DNA of 29,481 nt from JAIEPT01 sp038217425 (GTDB lineage: Bacteria; Planctomycetota; Planctomycetia; Gemmatales; Gemmataceae): NCBI GenBank assembly GCA_038217425.1, contig JBBQPM010000078.1, positions 1-29,481 of the forward strand. The letters are read 5' to 3'. Made by a program: the position numbers and the translations under genes. Shown here piece by piece: positions 8,454-17,860 of this stretch (position 1 is the first letter of the stretch; the number at the start of each line of letters is the position of its first letter). The notes below the pieces were generated by a model. That model saw nothing but the letters and a program-made list of their open reading frames with translations, was not told where the DNA came from and ran no database searches.

Positions 8454-10811
8454 ATGTCGGAACATCAATGGGTGCAAGAATCGCTCGGCCTATTCCTCGC
8501 CAAGGGGCTGCCCGCCGGCGACGCGGAACGTCTGCGGACGCATTTGCAGCAATGTCCCGAATGCGCCCAGTTCGCCCGGGAGACGAAGGCGCTGGAACGT
8601 CGGCTCACCGGGCTGTTCGCCTCGCAACGGCCCGACGCGGAGTTGGCCGACACCGTGCTCGCCGCCATTCCGCAAACCGTGACGACGCCCAAGCCCAAGA
8701 AGGTCGTACGGCAGCGCAGCCGGGCGTTTCAGGTCGCGTCAATCTTCGGGGTCGTGGTGCTGATGATCGTCGCGGGGAGCGTGGTGACCGGGACCGTGCT
8801 CGACCCGGACGGCGAGGGGTTAAATTTGCAGTTTCTGGCGGCTACGAGAGCGATGGAAACTGTCGCGAGTGCCGAACTAAGTGAAGCTCGTCGCGCAAAA
8901 CGTCTTTATGAGGAACTGTCCCAGAGCGTGAAAGAGAAAAAGCAGACGGCTTTCCCCGTGCCGAACAGAGATCCCGATCTCGTCGATTTCCCCGTGCCGA
9001 ACGTAGATCCCGATCGCCGAGATCCGGATTGGGGCATCAAGTATTCGATCGACAAGATTGACAAGTTTTCTGTTCCCGGCGTCGCGACCGGCCCCAACAC
9101 TCCCGGCGTGCCGAGTCTGCCTGATTGGTCTCAGCCGTTTCCCGTCCCCGAACCGGTCGCATTCCAGATCGACCCGGCGCCTGCCGCCGGTCAACGCAAG
9201 CTCATCATCCGCACCGGCACGTTGCAATTCGACGTCGATTCGTACGACGTCGCCCTCGCCTTCGTCGAGAAAGCGGTCGCCGCGGTCAAGGGCGCCAGCG
9301 TTCTCACCAAGGGCAAGCAAGTCGCCGAGCGCTCCACCGGTTCCGTCGTCATACGCGTGCCGCCCGAGACGCTCGACGATTTGGTCGACCGCATTCGCCG
9401 GGAGCTGGGCAAGGTCGGCGAACTGAAGTCCGAGAAAATCGGCAGCGAAGACGTCTCGAAGCAATACACGGATCTCGAAAGCCGACTCAAGGCCGCCCGC
9501 GTCAGCGAGGAGCGCTTCCTCAAGATGATCAAGGACGCCAAGGGGGAGATCAAGGATCTCGTCGAGGCGGAAAAGGCGTTGGCCGGGGTCCGCACGAAAG
9601 TCGAGGAGATCGAGGGGGAGCTGCGTTACTACGCCAATCAAATCGGGCTAAGTACGCTGACCGTGACGCTCCAGGAGCGCGACGTGACGGAGACGGAGCG
9701 GAACACGCTGAACGTCGAAGTCGCCGAACTCGACGAGGCGACGCGCAAGGCGCACGACGCGATTGCCGAACTTAAAGGTCGGCTCCTCTCGGCGAACGAC
9801 GGCAAGACCCGGACGACGCTCCGTTTTGAGGTCGCGCCGGAACTGGCCGGGACGATGCGCGATCGACTCAAGGCGCTGGGCACGGTGCTCCTTCTGGACA
9901 ACGAGCGCAAGCTCGCGGGGACGGGCTTGGCGCCTTTGGGCGGCAAGGCCAAGCGCGGCGACGCCGTCTTCGAGGTCACGCTGTTTGCCAGCGCCCATCT
10001 GCCGGCCAAGCAGATCATCGTGATGCGACTCGCGGTGACCGACGTCGTCAAGACGTTCCCCAAGATCCGCGACGACATCAGCAAGGCCACCACGATCTTG
10101 CACGACCAGATGAAGCAAGCGGATCGGCTCAACGTCACCGGCGAACTCCACTTCGAAGTGCGTCGGGCCGAGGAAATCAAGGTGCTCCAGCGCCTGGCCG
10201 ATCTCGGCGAGGAACTGGGCCGAGATGTGAAATCGAGCGGCGCCGGCGACTCGGCGACCGATTCCAAGGTGATCGTGCAGCTGCACCTGGTGAGTGCGGC
10301 CCTTATCAAGCCGCGTAAGACGTACGTCATTACGGTGAGAGTGAGCGACGTCGACAACGAGTTCAAGCGGATCGAAGGGCTCACGAAATCGGCCGGCGGC
10401 GCCGTCAGCAAGGAAGTGAAAGATCACACCGACGCCGGGCGCGTGACGAATTCGGCGACGTTCGACGTGCCGCTGGCGCAGCTCGAGGCCATCGCGGAAG
10501 AAGTTGGCCGCGGCAACGACGTCCGTTCGAAATCGAGCACGCAAGATTCGGAAGCGCCCGAAGGCAAGCTGGCGAAGGGACGTCTGGAGATAACGTTCCG
10601 ACACGACGATCTCCTGGGCCCCGACCGCAGTTTCGGCGGCCAGTTCGGCGCCGGGCTGTCGCTGGCGCTGCAAGGGTTGTCGCTGTCGCTGCGCTGGCTG
10701 GTGATCGCGGTCGTCTTCTTCGGGCCCTGGCTGCTGCTGGCCATCGGCGGCCTGTGGCTCTATCGGCGGATGTTTCCGACCCCGGTTAATGAGCAAGCCG
10801 GCGAGAGTTGA
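8454..10811 (+). CDS. anti-sigma-like zinc-finger protein fused to DUF4349-like modules
   Basis: A 785-residue predicted membrane protein. The N-terminus has the zinc-finger anti-sigma signature H30-x3-C34-x2-C37. A transmembrane segment follows at about 92-114 and a second at about 745-770. Residues about 244-406 resemble DUF4349, with a long coiled-coil part. After that the protein repeats similar strand-helix units, such as those beginning near TTLRFEVAP, VTGELHFEV and TNSATFDVP. A 12-residue motif occurs twice in tandem at 167-190 (FPVPNRDPD and FPVPNVDPD). AAGGAG at 8442-8447 fixes the start. By position and zinc finger it is the likely membrane-anchored partner of the preceding ECF sigma factor; what its large outer part senses is unknown. 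Confidence 0.85.
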   Translation: MSEHQWVQESLGLFLAKGLPAGDAERLRTHLQQCPECAQFARETKALERRLTGLFASQRPDAELADTVLAAIPQTVTTPKPKKVVRQRSRAFQVASIFGVVVLMIVAGSVVTGTVLDPDGEGLNLQFLAATRAMETVASAELSEARRAKRLYEELSQSVKEKKQTAFPVPNRDPDLVDFPVPNVDPDRRDPDWGIKYSIDKIDKFSVPGVATGPNTPGVPSLPDWSQPFPVPEPVAFQIDPAPAAGQRKLIIRTGTLQFDVDSYDVALAFVEKAVAAVKGASVLTKGKQVAERSTGSVVIRVPPETLDDLVDRIRRELGKVGELKSEKIGSEDVSKQYTDLESRLKAARVSEERFLKMIKDAKGEIKDLVEAEKALAGVRTKVEEIEGELRYYANQIGLSTLTVTLQERDVTETERNTLNVEVAELDEATRKAHDAIAELKGRLLSANDGKTRTTLRFEVAPELAGTMRDRLKALGTVLLLDNERKLAGTGLAPLGGKAKRGDAVFEVTLFASAHLPAKQIIVMRLAVTDVVKTFPKIRDDISKATTILHDQMKQADRLNVTGELHFEVRRAEEIKVLQRLADLGEELGRDVKSSGAGDSATDSKVIVQLHLVSAALIKPRKTYVITVRVSDVDNEFKRIEGLTKSAGGAVSKEVKDHTDAGRVTNSATFDVPLAQLEAIAEEVGRGNDVRSKSSTQDSEAPEGKLAKGRLEITFRHDDLLGPDRSFGGQFGAGLSLALQGLSLSLRWLVIAVVFFGPWLLLAIGGLWLYRRMFPTPVNEQAGES
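8952..9023 (+). repeat. tandem 36-bp coding repeat, two copies
   Basis: Two 36-base units encode FPVPNRDPDLVD and FPVPNVDPDRRD in the linker after the first membrane helix of the anti-sigma-like protein. The DNA of the two units is nearly the same, which suggests a recent local duplication in an unstructured Pro/Asp-rich linker. Confidence 0.75.
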
Positions 10812-10873
10812 GCGAGGGGGACCGGCCCGGCAACTTTTTGCGAAATTCGAATCCCGTCCGGAACTGTTCGAGG

Positions 10874-10879
10874 TACAAT
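10874..10879 (+). promoter_or_regulatory. possible -10 element TACAAT for the caspase-like gene
   Basis: TACAAT lies 63 bases before the ATG of the caspase-like gene, in the gap after the anti-sigma-like gene. No convincing -35 hexamer is seen at 16-18 bases upstream. Its value comes from recurrence of the same hexamer before two other genes in this window. Confidence 0.35.
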
Positions 10880-10941
10880 AACGTCTATTCCAGTGGAGAA
10901 GTCTGTTCACTGGTAGGCTCACTGCGCGAAGGGTTGTCGCC

Positions 10942-13371
10942 ATGCCTCAGGTTGTTCAAGCTCGCTGTCCCCATTGCAAGAACTCGCTGCGGATCCCGGC
11001 GGAGTGGCTGGGGCGGTCGATGAAGTGCAAGCATTGCCAGAACGTCTTTCAGGCCAAGACGAAAGAAACGCCGGCATTCGCAGCCGTCAGCGCCGCCCCC
11101 CTGCCGCCGGCGCCGAAGGTCGCTTACGCACCGGCGCCGCAGGCAGCCTACGTGCCGCCTGAAGATGCCTACGACTTTCAGGCCCCGCCCCGCACCCGAC
11201 GCCGATCGTCGGGCGGCATGTGGACGGGGCTGCTGGTCATGTTCGGGGTGATGGCGGTCGTCGCGGTCGTGGTCATCACGCTGGGGCCCAAGCTGGCGGC
11301 GATCGTCCAACCCGAGAATGCCAAACGCGATTTGGCGACGACGGAGCCGAGCAAAAAGGAGAAGGAGACGCCGATCTCGACGACGCCGACTCCCAGGACG
11401 ACCGAATTGACCAAGCCGGAGACGCCGACGACGACGAAGCCGACCCCGCCGATCTTCGTGGCCCCGACGCCCAAGCCGCCGCTGGTGATTACGCCGCCAC
11501 GCCCGACGCCGACGCCCACCTCCATCCCGACGCCCATGCCGACGCCGACCCCGCCGGTCGTGGCCGGCAAGATGCCGCGCCGTGCGCTCGTCATCCATGC
11601 CAGCAATTATCTTTACTTCAATTCCGTTCCGTCGCGCATGAGTACGTTCTCGGCCAAATTGCTCGAGAAGCCGTTACGCATCGATCGCAATCAGCTCTTC
11701 GTCCTCAGCGACAATCCGGCCGATTCGGGCAAGTCCGAGTTCCCCTACGTCCCGTTCACGCCGGAAAAAAAGCGGATCGAGAAGTCGATCGCCGACTTTT
11801 GCGAAACCTCGCGCGAGCAGGATCGCATCATGCTCTTCTTCGTGGGCCACGGCATCGAGGTCGAGATCGGCGTCAAGCTGCTCGACGTGGGGATTGCCAA
11901 ACTCAAGGAAGAAAAGGTTCCCGATGCGGTGTTGGCGAAGCTGACGCCGCTGCTCAAGAAGATGTTCAAGGACAAGGACGAGTTCACGGAGAAGCTCGAG
12001 GAGACGCTCACGAAGGAAGAATTCGAGGCGCAGCAGGAAGCGATCGTCGCCGTGCTCGATCCGGAACGAGATGCGTTCCTGATGCCGGTCGAAGGGGAGA
12101 AGAACCAGGTCGATTCGCTGATTCCGCTGCGCTGGGTGCTCGATCAGCTCGGCAAATCGAAGGCCCGGCAGAAGGTGCTGGTGCTCGACGCCTTCCGTCA
12201 GTCGGTCACCGGCGGGGGCGAACTCCCTTCGCCGGACGTTATGCCGGAATCGTTCGACGCCATGTTGCAGAATCCGCCCGAAGGGGTGCAAGTGCTGTCG
12301 GCGTGCGTGAAGGAGCAAAGTTCGATCGAGCTGGAGAGCGGCAGCGTGTTCTTGCAAGCCTTGTACAACACGTTCGTGGGCGACTACGGCGGGCAGGCGG
12401 GCTTCACGACGCCGGGCGATCCGCTGCCGATCGAGGAGTTGGCGGCCAAGGCGAACGCTCGGCTGAAGATCGCGCTGGAAGCCGTCAAGAAGGAAGACAA
12501 GGCGCCGGAGCAAACGGTGCGGGCCACGGGTCAGGAGAAGCCGGGCGGAGCGCCGCCGAACCCGGAGCAAGCCGAGGCGACGCGCGTCCAGTTCCAGCCC
12601 GTCAGCGCCGCGGCGTCCAACGTCGAGGTCGACTCGATCCTGAAACAGCTCGCCCACGTCAAGCCGATGAAGATGCCGATGGTCCGCATTTTCGAGAACA
12701 TCCAGTCCGCGAACATGCCCGCCTTCAAACGCGATACCCTCGAAGAATACGGGCAGCAGGGGTTCGATCCGTTCAAGGAAAAGCTCTCCGACGCCGACCT
12801 GGAAGCCAAGCGGAAAGATTTCCCGTTACGGGTCGCGGTGTTCGAGGCGGCGCAGAAGCTCGACGAAAGCCATCGGCTCAATCTGCGTGAGACGATCGCC
12901 AAGCCGGGAGCAGCCGGGTTCGACGGGAAGTTCAAGACGAGCATCTTGAAGGAGAGCGAAGCGCCTTCCAAGGCCGACTTCGAGATCAAGGAGATGTTGG
13001 CGACGTTCGACGAACTCAGCGAGAAGATGCGCGACAAGGAAGAGAGCAAGCGCTGGCTGGCGCACTTCGATTACACGCACGCCCGGCTCAAGGGGCGCGT
13101 GATCCAGCTCAACGAATTCCTCTTCCTCCTGGCCCAGATCCGCGGCGACGGCATGCCGGAAATCAAGGACAACCAGGCCGGCTGGCGCATCGGCGCCCGC
13201 GCCAAGGTCACCACCAACGAGCAAAAGATCCGCGACATGGCCAAGGCCATCGGCAAGGACTGGGACAAGATCGCCAAGCGCTATCCCAATTCCCCCTGGG
13301 CGGTTCTCGCCAAACGCGAACGGCTCTACCTCGTCGGCCTCGAATGGAACGCCGTCACCCGGCTCAACTGA
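10942..13371 (+). CDS. zinc-ribbon, single-TM, caspase-like domain protein (probable pseudoenzyme)
   Basis: An 809-residue protein in four parts. An N-terminal zinc ribbon has C9, C12, C29 and C32. One membrane helix spans about 93-115. A Thr/Pro-rich linker runs to about 210. A caspase-like (peptidase C14) domain begins with RRALVIHASNYLYF at about 213. The His of the catalytic dyad is visible in FFVGHGIE (His303). The Cys expected in the LDAC-type motif is replaced: the sequence reads VLVLDAFRQS with Phe418, although the following VLSACVKEQSSIE block is family-like. The remaining 250 residues are not recognised. If the substitution is real, the domain should not be an active cysteine protease and may act as a scaffold. 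Only a weak GAAGGG precedes the ATG. Confidence 0.83.
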   Translation: MPQVVQARCPHCKNSLRIPAEWLGRSMKCKHCQNVFQAKTKETPAFAAVSAAPLPPAPKVAYAPAPQAAYVPPEDAYDFQAPPRTRRRSSGGMWTGLLVMFGVMAVVAVVVITLGPKLAAIVQPENAKRDLATTEPSKKEKETPISTTPTPRTTELTKPETPTTTKPTPPIFVAPTPKPPLVITPPRPTPTPTSIPTPMPTPTPPVVAGKMPRRALVIHASNYLYFNSVPSRMSTFSAKLLEKPLRIDRNQLFVLSDNPADSGKSEFPYVPFTPEKKRIEKSIADFCETSREQDRIMLFFVGHGIEVEIGVKLLDVGIAKLKEEKVPDAVLAKLTPLLKKMFKDKDEFTEKLEETLTKEEFEAQQEAIVAVLDPERDAFLMPVEGEKNQVDSLIPLRWVLDQLGKSKARQKVLVLDAFRQSVTGGGELPSPDVMPESFDAMLQNPPEGVQVLSACVKEQSSIELESGSVFLQALYNTFVGDYGGQAGFTTPGDPLPIEELAAKANARLKIALEAVKKEDKAPEQTVRATGQEKPGGAPPNPEQAEATRVQFQPVSAAASNVEVDSILKQLAHVKPMKMPMVRIFENIQSANMPAFKRDTLEEYGQQGFDPFKEKLSDADLEAKRKDFPLRVAVFEAAQKLDESHRLNLRETIAKPGAAGFDGKFKTSILKESEAPSKADFEIKEMLATFDELSEKMRDKEESKRWLAHFDYTHARLKGRVIQLNEFLFLLAQIRGDGMPEIKDNQAGWRIGARAKVTTNEQKIRDMAKAIGKDWDKIAKRYPNSPWAVLAKRERLYLVGLEWNAVTRLN

Positions 13372-13382
13372 CGGTCATCTTT

Positions 13383-13447
13383 GGGAGCCCGCAGCGCAAG
13401 CAAGGGTATTTTCGACCCTTGCTCGCGCTGCGGGCTCCTATTTTTTT
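13383..13447 (+). terminator. long hairpin followed by T-run after the caspase-like gene
   Basis: Arms 13383-13407 and 13415-13439 pair over 25 positions with two mismatches, around a 7-base A/T-rich loop, and are followed by seven T residues (13441-13447). The layout fits an intrinsic terminator for the caspase-like gene on the plus strand. The long GC-rich arms with a GAGCCCGCAGCGC core also look like a dispersed palindromic repeat, so it may be both. Confidence 0.7.
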
Positions 13448-13461
13448 CGGAGGTCCTCCTC

Positions 13462-16400
13462 GTGCATCGTTTGTCCTTTTGCTTTCTCCTCCTCCTCGCT
13501 TCGCCCCTCTCGGCCCAGAACAAGCTCGACCTCAACTTTCAGCAATCGCCTCCCAAGCCGCAACCCGAATGGGTCAAGATCGTCGATCAAGGCCAGTTCG
13601 ATCCCCGGCTTAAAGGCTACTTCACGCCCGAAGGAATCCGCGTCGAGATCGTCGCCGAGGCCCCGACCGTCGTCAATCCGGTCGGCATGACGTTCGACGC
13701 CAAGGGGGATCTCTACGTCCTCGAATGGGTGCCGCCGCCGGAAGTCAAGGACGGCAAGAACGTCAACTTCCCCGAAAGCTCGGTAGAGTTCACGTACCAG
13801 GACGGCAGCAAGCGCAAGGTCGCGATCATGAAGAAGCCGACCAAGGACCACGTCAAACGCCTCGCCGACACGAAAGGCACGGGCGTCTACGACGAAGCCA
13901 AGGTCATCCTCGAAGACGAACTCCCCTCGAGCATTCTGATCCACGACGGCTGGCTCTACACGTCGGGCCAGGGGACCGTGCGCCGGGTCAAGATGGAGAC
14001 GCTCGGCACCCCCGAAGTTCGGCGCGAAGTCATCGCCCAGGGCTTTTGCGGCTTCCACCATCATCAAGTTTCGGGCCTCACCCTCGGCAACGACGGCTGG
14101 CTCTACATCACTTCCGGCGACGACGACAATTTCGTCGAAGGGAGCGACGGCAGCCGGGCCGACGTGCTGCGCACCGGCGCCATCTTTCGCTGCAAACCCG
14201 ACGGCTCGAAGCTGCACGTTTACGCCCAGGGCTTTCGCAACCCGTACCGCGACGTGGCGTTCGACGCGTCGTTCAACATGTTCCACGTCGACAACGACAA
14301 CGAGGACGGCTCGAAATTCACCGGCTGCCGACTGATGCACGTGGCAGAGGGGAACGACTTCGGCTGGCGGCTGCGCATTGGCGCCCGCTGCTGCGTCCCC
14401 GATCACTCCCGGGCCGCGGTCTACGGCGAACTCCCGGGCAAAGTCCCCCCCATGCTCAAGACCGGCCGCGGCGCCCCCGCCGGGCTGCTCATCTACAATG
14501 ATGCCTACTTCCCCCCCGAATATCGCGGCCTCCTGTATTATCCCGACGTCTTTCGCCGCTCGATCCGCGCCTACCAGGTAAAACGCCTCGGGGCGACGTT
14601 CGAGGTCACGCACGAATTCGAACTCATGAGAAGTACCGATCCGCTCTTCAGGCCCTGCCAGATGGTGACCGGGCCCGACGGCGCCATGTACGTCTGCGAC
14701 TGGCGCACCGATTCCGGCGGCGCGGGCAAACTCTGGGGCGACGGCAAGAACGGCCGAATCTACCGCCTCACCTGGACGGGAACCGAAGTCCAGCCCGCGC
14801 TTTCGCCTCGGGCCAAGGATTCGTGGGAGAAGATCGTGCAGCTGGGCGACAAGGATCTCTTCCGCGAGCTGCGCAGCGACAACTTCACTGATCGGCAAAA
14901 GGCGCAGCAGGAGCTCGTCCGCCGCGGCAAGAAACATCTCGCGACCTGGTTGGAGGTGCTCGAGTCCGACCATCTCCCCGCGCGCATCGCCGCCATGGGC
15001 GCGGTGCAATCGTTCTGGAACGACGCGGTCAAGACCGCCGTCCTCGAGCGCATCAAGGGCGGGCCCGACGAACTGCGCCGCCTGGCGGCCGAGGCCATCG
15101 CCCTCAACGTCACGCGCGGCGATCAAGAAACCAACGACGTCCTCGTCACCGGACTCACCGAACCAAGTCCCGACGTGCTCCGCGCCATCGTGCTCGCCTT
15201 CGGCAAGGTCGGACAACCGGGCCACGGCGAGGCGCTCGTCAACGTCCTGCAGTTCGACAAGGGAAGCGACGTCGCCCTGCGCGACGGCATCCTGCGCGCT
15301 CTGGAAAGCTACGGCAAGGAAGCGTTCGATCAGCTCCTCGCCCTGGCCGACTCCGGACAGGCGAAGGATCTGGAAAAGCTCGTCGAAGTCTACCCGGCGT
15401 TTCGCACGCGCGCGGCGGCAGTCGGCATCCCCGGGCTGCTGACGAATTATCACTTAACCCCCGAAAACAAGGCCGACCTCATTCGCGCCTACAACAACTT
15501 CCAGGTCGAGCCCCCCGTCGATCTCAAGCCGCTCGCCGACTTCCTCGCCAAGATGCCGCAGGCCAATCCCGACCTGCCCAAGAAGCAGCGCGACGAGATC
15601 GAGGCGATGGTCCCCGTCAAACTCGCCGCCCTGGAGATCCTCGCCAATCACGGCCAACTCAAGGCAGGCAAACTCTCAGAGACGCTCATCGATCTGCTCG
15701 GCGCCCAGGATCCCGCGGCCCGGCTCCGAGTCATCAAGGCGATTCGCGACATCCGCATGACGCAAGCTGTCACCCTCTTGCAAACACAACTCGCCAGAAC
15801 CGAACTGGCGAGCGAGAAGCTGGCGCTGGTCGAGACCCTGGGCGCGCTCAGCGACCGGTCGGCGTTCGCGCCGATCGAGAAGATTTACCAGGCTGCAGAG
15901 ACGCCGGCCGACCTGCGTCTGGCGAGCCTGCGGGCGCTGATCGCACTCGACGCCCGGCGGGTGAAAGGCTTCAAAGATCGTCTGCTCGTCAGCGACGACC
16001 CGAAGCTCCTGGAAGAGGCGGTGGTGCTGCTTGGCGACGCTCCCGAAGGTGCGAAGCTGCTGGGCGAGCAGTTCCTGGCCAAGAAGCTGCCGCGGGCACT
16101 GTTGCCGCAGGTCGCGGAGGCCCTGCGCCGCTTCGCCCGGGAAGACGCCGGGAGTGCCGCCCTGCTCAGCAGCGTGATGAAGGGGGGCCTCCTGGTCGCG
16201 CTCGACGCCGCGGAGATTGGCCGAATCCAGGGGGAGTTGTCGGTCAAGGACCGCGCCCAGCGAGGCCGCTCGCTGTACCTCAATAATCGCGCGCTCGCGT
16301 GCATCAACTGCCATCGGCTCGAGGGCGTGGGAGGCGGTCCTGGCCCGGATCTCACACGCGTCTGGGAAACGCATTCGCTCGAGAAGGTCATGGAATCGAT

Positions 16401-17067
16401 GCTCGATCCGAGCAAGGAGATCAAGGAGGGCTACCAGGCATACGTCGCCGTCACCAAGGCGGGCAAGATTCACCTGGGCCTCAAGGTCGCTCAGAATCAG
16501 GACGAGCTGACCCTCAAGGACGCGCAGGGCAAGGAGATCAAGATCGCCGCCAACGACCTCGACGAACTCTCGGCCACGAAGAAGTCGCTGATGCCGGACG
16601 ATGTGGTCAGGCACCTGAGCTACGGAGAATTTCTGGACCTGGTGGCGTTCCTGCGCGATCGTGCGATGCAGGAATCGCTGCGGGGCCTGGGGCTGGACTT
16701 TGTCGCCAAGCAGGCCAGCGCCGCCGACTGGAAGCCGATCCGCGCCGAGCCGACGGGTTACGTGAATTTGCTCACAGTGGTCGGCAAGGAGGAAACGCGG
16801 GCGCTGGCCAAGACGTTCGTCTACGCGCCGAAGGAGCAGAAGGCGAAGCTGCTGATCGGGGGGGCGCGGTTGCTCGCCGTCCGCATCGCCGGAGCGGAGG
16901 TCTACCGCGGCGAGCCGAAGTTCGTCGCCGACGCCGAGAGCGCCGAGGTGACGTTGCCGATGGGCTGGAGCGAGGTCGAGGTGCGCGCCGTCAGCGACGA
17001 TCAGGTGCTCGGTTTCTTCCTCCGGTTGCAGGGAGACGGCCTGCGACTGCATCCGAACAAGGAGTGA
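13462..17067 (+). CDS. secreted PVC-type heme-binding protein with beta-propeller and HEAT-like repeats
   Basis: I start this 1201-residue protein at GTG 13462, with GGAGG eight bases upstream; the frame before it runs through the terminator-like hairpin. The first 20 or so residues form a Sec signal peptide ending near SAQN. A glucose/sorbosone-dehydrogenase-like propeller follows (about 40-430; note GFHHHQVSGLTLGNDGWLY). Next is a helical HEAT-like region (about 460-900). The C-terminal cytochrome-like domain carries CINCH (947-951) for covalent heme and Met1044 in KKSLMPDD as the likely axial ligand. This is the Pirellula/Verrucomicrobium heme-binding domain type. A periplasmic electron-transfer or sugar-related dehydrogenase role is probable; the substrate is unknown. 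Confidence 0.92.
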   Translation: MHRLSFCFLLLLASPLSAQNKLDLNFQQSPPKPQPEWVKIVDQGQFDPRLKGYFTPEGIRVEIVAEAPTVVNPVGMTFDAKGDLYVLEWVPPPEVKDGKNVNFPESSVEFTYQDGSKRKVAIMKKPTKDHVKRLADTKGTGVYDEAKVILEDELPSSILIHDGWLYTSGQGTVRRVKMETLGTPEVRREVIAQGFCGFHHHQVSGLTLGNDGWLYITSGDDDNFVEGSDGSRADVLRTGAIFRCKPDGSKLHVYAQGFRNPYRDVAFDASFNMFHVDNDNEDGSKFTGCRLMHVAEGNDFGWRLRIGARCCVPDHSRAAVYGELPGKVPPMLKTGRGAPAGLLIYNDAYFPPEYRGLLYYPDVFRRSIRAYQVKRLGATFEVTHEFELMRSTDPLFRPCQMVTGPDGAMYVCDWRTDSGGAGKLWGDGKNGRIYRLTWTGTEVQPALSPRAKDSWEKIVQLGDKDLFRELRSDNFTDRQKAQQELVRRGKKHLATWLEVLESDHLPARIAAMGAVQSFWNDAVKTAVLERIKGGPDELRRLAAEAIALNVTRGDQETNDVLVTGLTEPSPDVLRAIVLAFGKVGQPGHGEALVNVLQFDKGSDVALRDGILRALESYGKEAFDQLLALADSGQAKDLEKLVEVYPAFRTRAAAVGIPGLLTNYHLTPENKADLIRAYNNFQVEPPVDLKPLADFLAKMPQANPDLPKKQRDEIEAMVPVKLAALEILANHGQLKAGKLSETLIDLLGAQDPAARLRVIKAIRDIRMTQAVTLLQTQLARTELASEKLALVETLGALSDRSAFAPIEKIYQAAETPADLRLASLRALIALDARRVKGFKDRLLVSDDPKLLEEAVVLLGDAPEGAKLLGEQFLAKKLPRALLPQVAEALRRFAREDAGSAALLSSVMKGGLLVALDAAEIGRIQGELSVKDRAQRGRSLYLNNRALACINCHRLEGVGGGPGPDLTRVWETHSLEKVMESMLDPSKEIKEGYQAYVAVTKAGKIHLGLKVAQNQDELTLKDAQGKEIKIAANDLDELSATKKSLMPDDVVRHLSYGEFLDLVAFLRDRAMQESLRGLGLDFVAKQASAADWKPIRAEPTGYVNLLTVVGKEETRALAKTFVYAPKEQKAKLLIGGARLLAVRIAGAEVYRGEPKFVADAESAEVTLPMGWSEVEVRAVSDDQVLGFFLRLQGDGLRLHPNKE

Positions 17068-17086
17068 AAAGTATCGCAACCCCAGC

Positions 17087-17161
17087 GGGTGAGGTACTCC
17101 GAACCCCCGGGGATAAACCCACGCAAAACGCCGGATCCCAAGGGTTCGGAGTACCTCACCC
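17087..17161. repeat. inverted repeat with perfect 20-bp arms and 35-base loop
   Basis: GGGTGAGGTACTCCGAACCC at 17087-17106 is repeated as its exact complement at 17142-17161. Outside the arms a weaker match continues for about eight more bases on each side (CCCA against TGGG). It begins 20 bases after the heme-protein stop. No T-run follows, so it is better described as a dispersed palindromic repeat than as an intrinsic terminator. Confidence 0.85.
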
Positions 17162-17210
17162 ATTGGGCTTATCGACGTCTCCCATTTGAATACGTACCGC
17201 AGAACTCCTC

Positions 17211-17239
17211 TTGACAGCCGATGCTTTGTGTGGCAAAGT
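17211..17239 (+). promoter_or_regulatory. candidate sigma-70 promoter for the membrane protein/regulator pair
   Basis: A perfect TTGACA at 17211-17216 is followed after 17 bases by CAAAGT (17234-17239), a weak -10. It lies 31 bases ahead of the membrane protein ATG and after the inverted repeat, so it is well placed to drive both the membrane protein and the winged-helix regulator. Confidence 0.55.
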
Positions 17240-17269
17240 ACTCTGGCATCCCTTGCCCCGGAGCCTCCC

Positions 17270-17860
17270 ATGCGCGTCGACGACGCCCTGCGCCAGATCG
17301 AAGTTATTCACGATCAGCTCGACAAGAGCGAAGCGTACCGCGGCCTCCAGGTGGGCGGCGTGGCGGCGGCAGGCGTGCTCGGACTGGTCGCCGCCGCGGC
17401 GCAGGATCGACTCGTCGACGCCGATCAATTCATCACCTACTGGGTCGCCGTTGCTACGGTCGGCGCCGTCCTCTCCGGTGCCTCGGCGCTTTACGCGTTT
17501 TTGCGACTCGAGGACGCCTGGACGCGGCGCAAAACCGCCCGGCTCTTCAGCCAATTTTTCCCCGCACTCGTCGCCGGCGCCGTCGTCACCTGGGTCTTTG
17601 CCCAGGCCGAGCTGACGCTCTATCTGCCCGGGTTGTGGTCGCTGGTGTTCGGCCTGGGCGTCCTCGCCGCCCGGCCTCATTTGCCGCGCGCGATCGGCTG
17701 GGTCAGCCTCTTCTTTCTCGCCTGCGGCTGCGGATTGCTCTTCTGGACGACCCAGGGCGTGCCGCTCTCCGGCTGGCAAGTGGGCGGCGTCTTCGGACTG
17801 GGACATCTCGCCTCGGCGTACGTCCTTTCTCGGAACCTGGAGCGCGATCACCATGGCTAA
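17270..17860 (+). CDS. multi-pass membrane protein of unknown function, paired with a regulator
   Basis: A 196-residue protein that is mostly hydrophobic. About six membrane helices can be seen after a short amphipathic N-terminus (VDDALRQIEVIHDQLDKSEAYRG). I chose ATG 17270 because GGAG lies six bases before it and the candidate promoter is just upstream; an earlier start would read through the promoter. Its end overlaps the start of the winged-helix regulator by eight bases (ATGGCTAA), so the two are co-translated. Similar pairs of a membrane protein and a small regulator occur in other bacteria, and the membrane protein is never well explained. I do not assign a function. Confidence 0.8.
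   Translation: MRVDDALRQIEVIHDQLDKSEAYRGLQVGGVAAAGVLGLVAAAAQDRLVDADQFITYWVAVATVGAVLSGASALYAFLRLEDAWTRRKTARLFSQFFPALVAGAVVTWVFAQAELTLYLPGLWSLVFGLGVLAARPHLPRAIGWVSLFFLACGCGLLFWTTQGVPLSGWQVGGVFGLGHLASAYVLSRNLERDHHG

Noticed and set aside
13381..13461. N-terminal extension of the heme-binding protein
   Set aside because: This part is the translated hairpin and T-run; the signal peptide begins at GTG 13462 behind GGAGG.
13438..15453. Minus-strand frame of 671 codons
   Set aside because: Antisense of the propeller part of the heme-binding protein; no family resemblance.
15676..17271. Minus-strand frame of 531 codons
   Set aside because: Antisense of the HEAT and heme domains; it also runs through the inverted repeat at 17087-17161.
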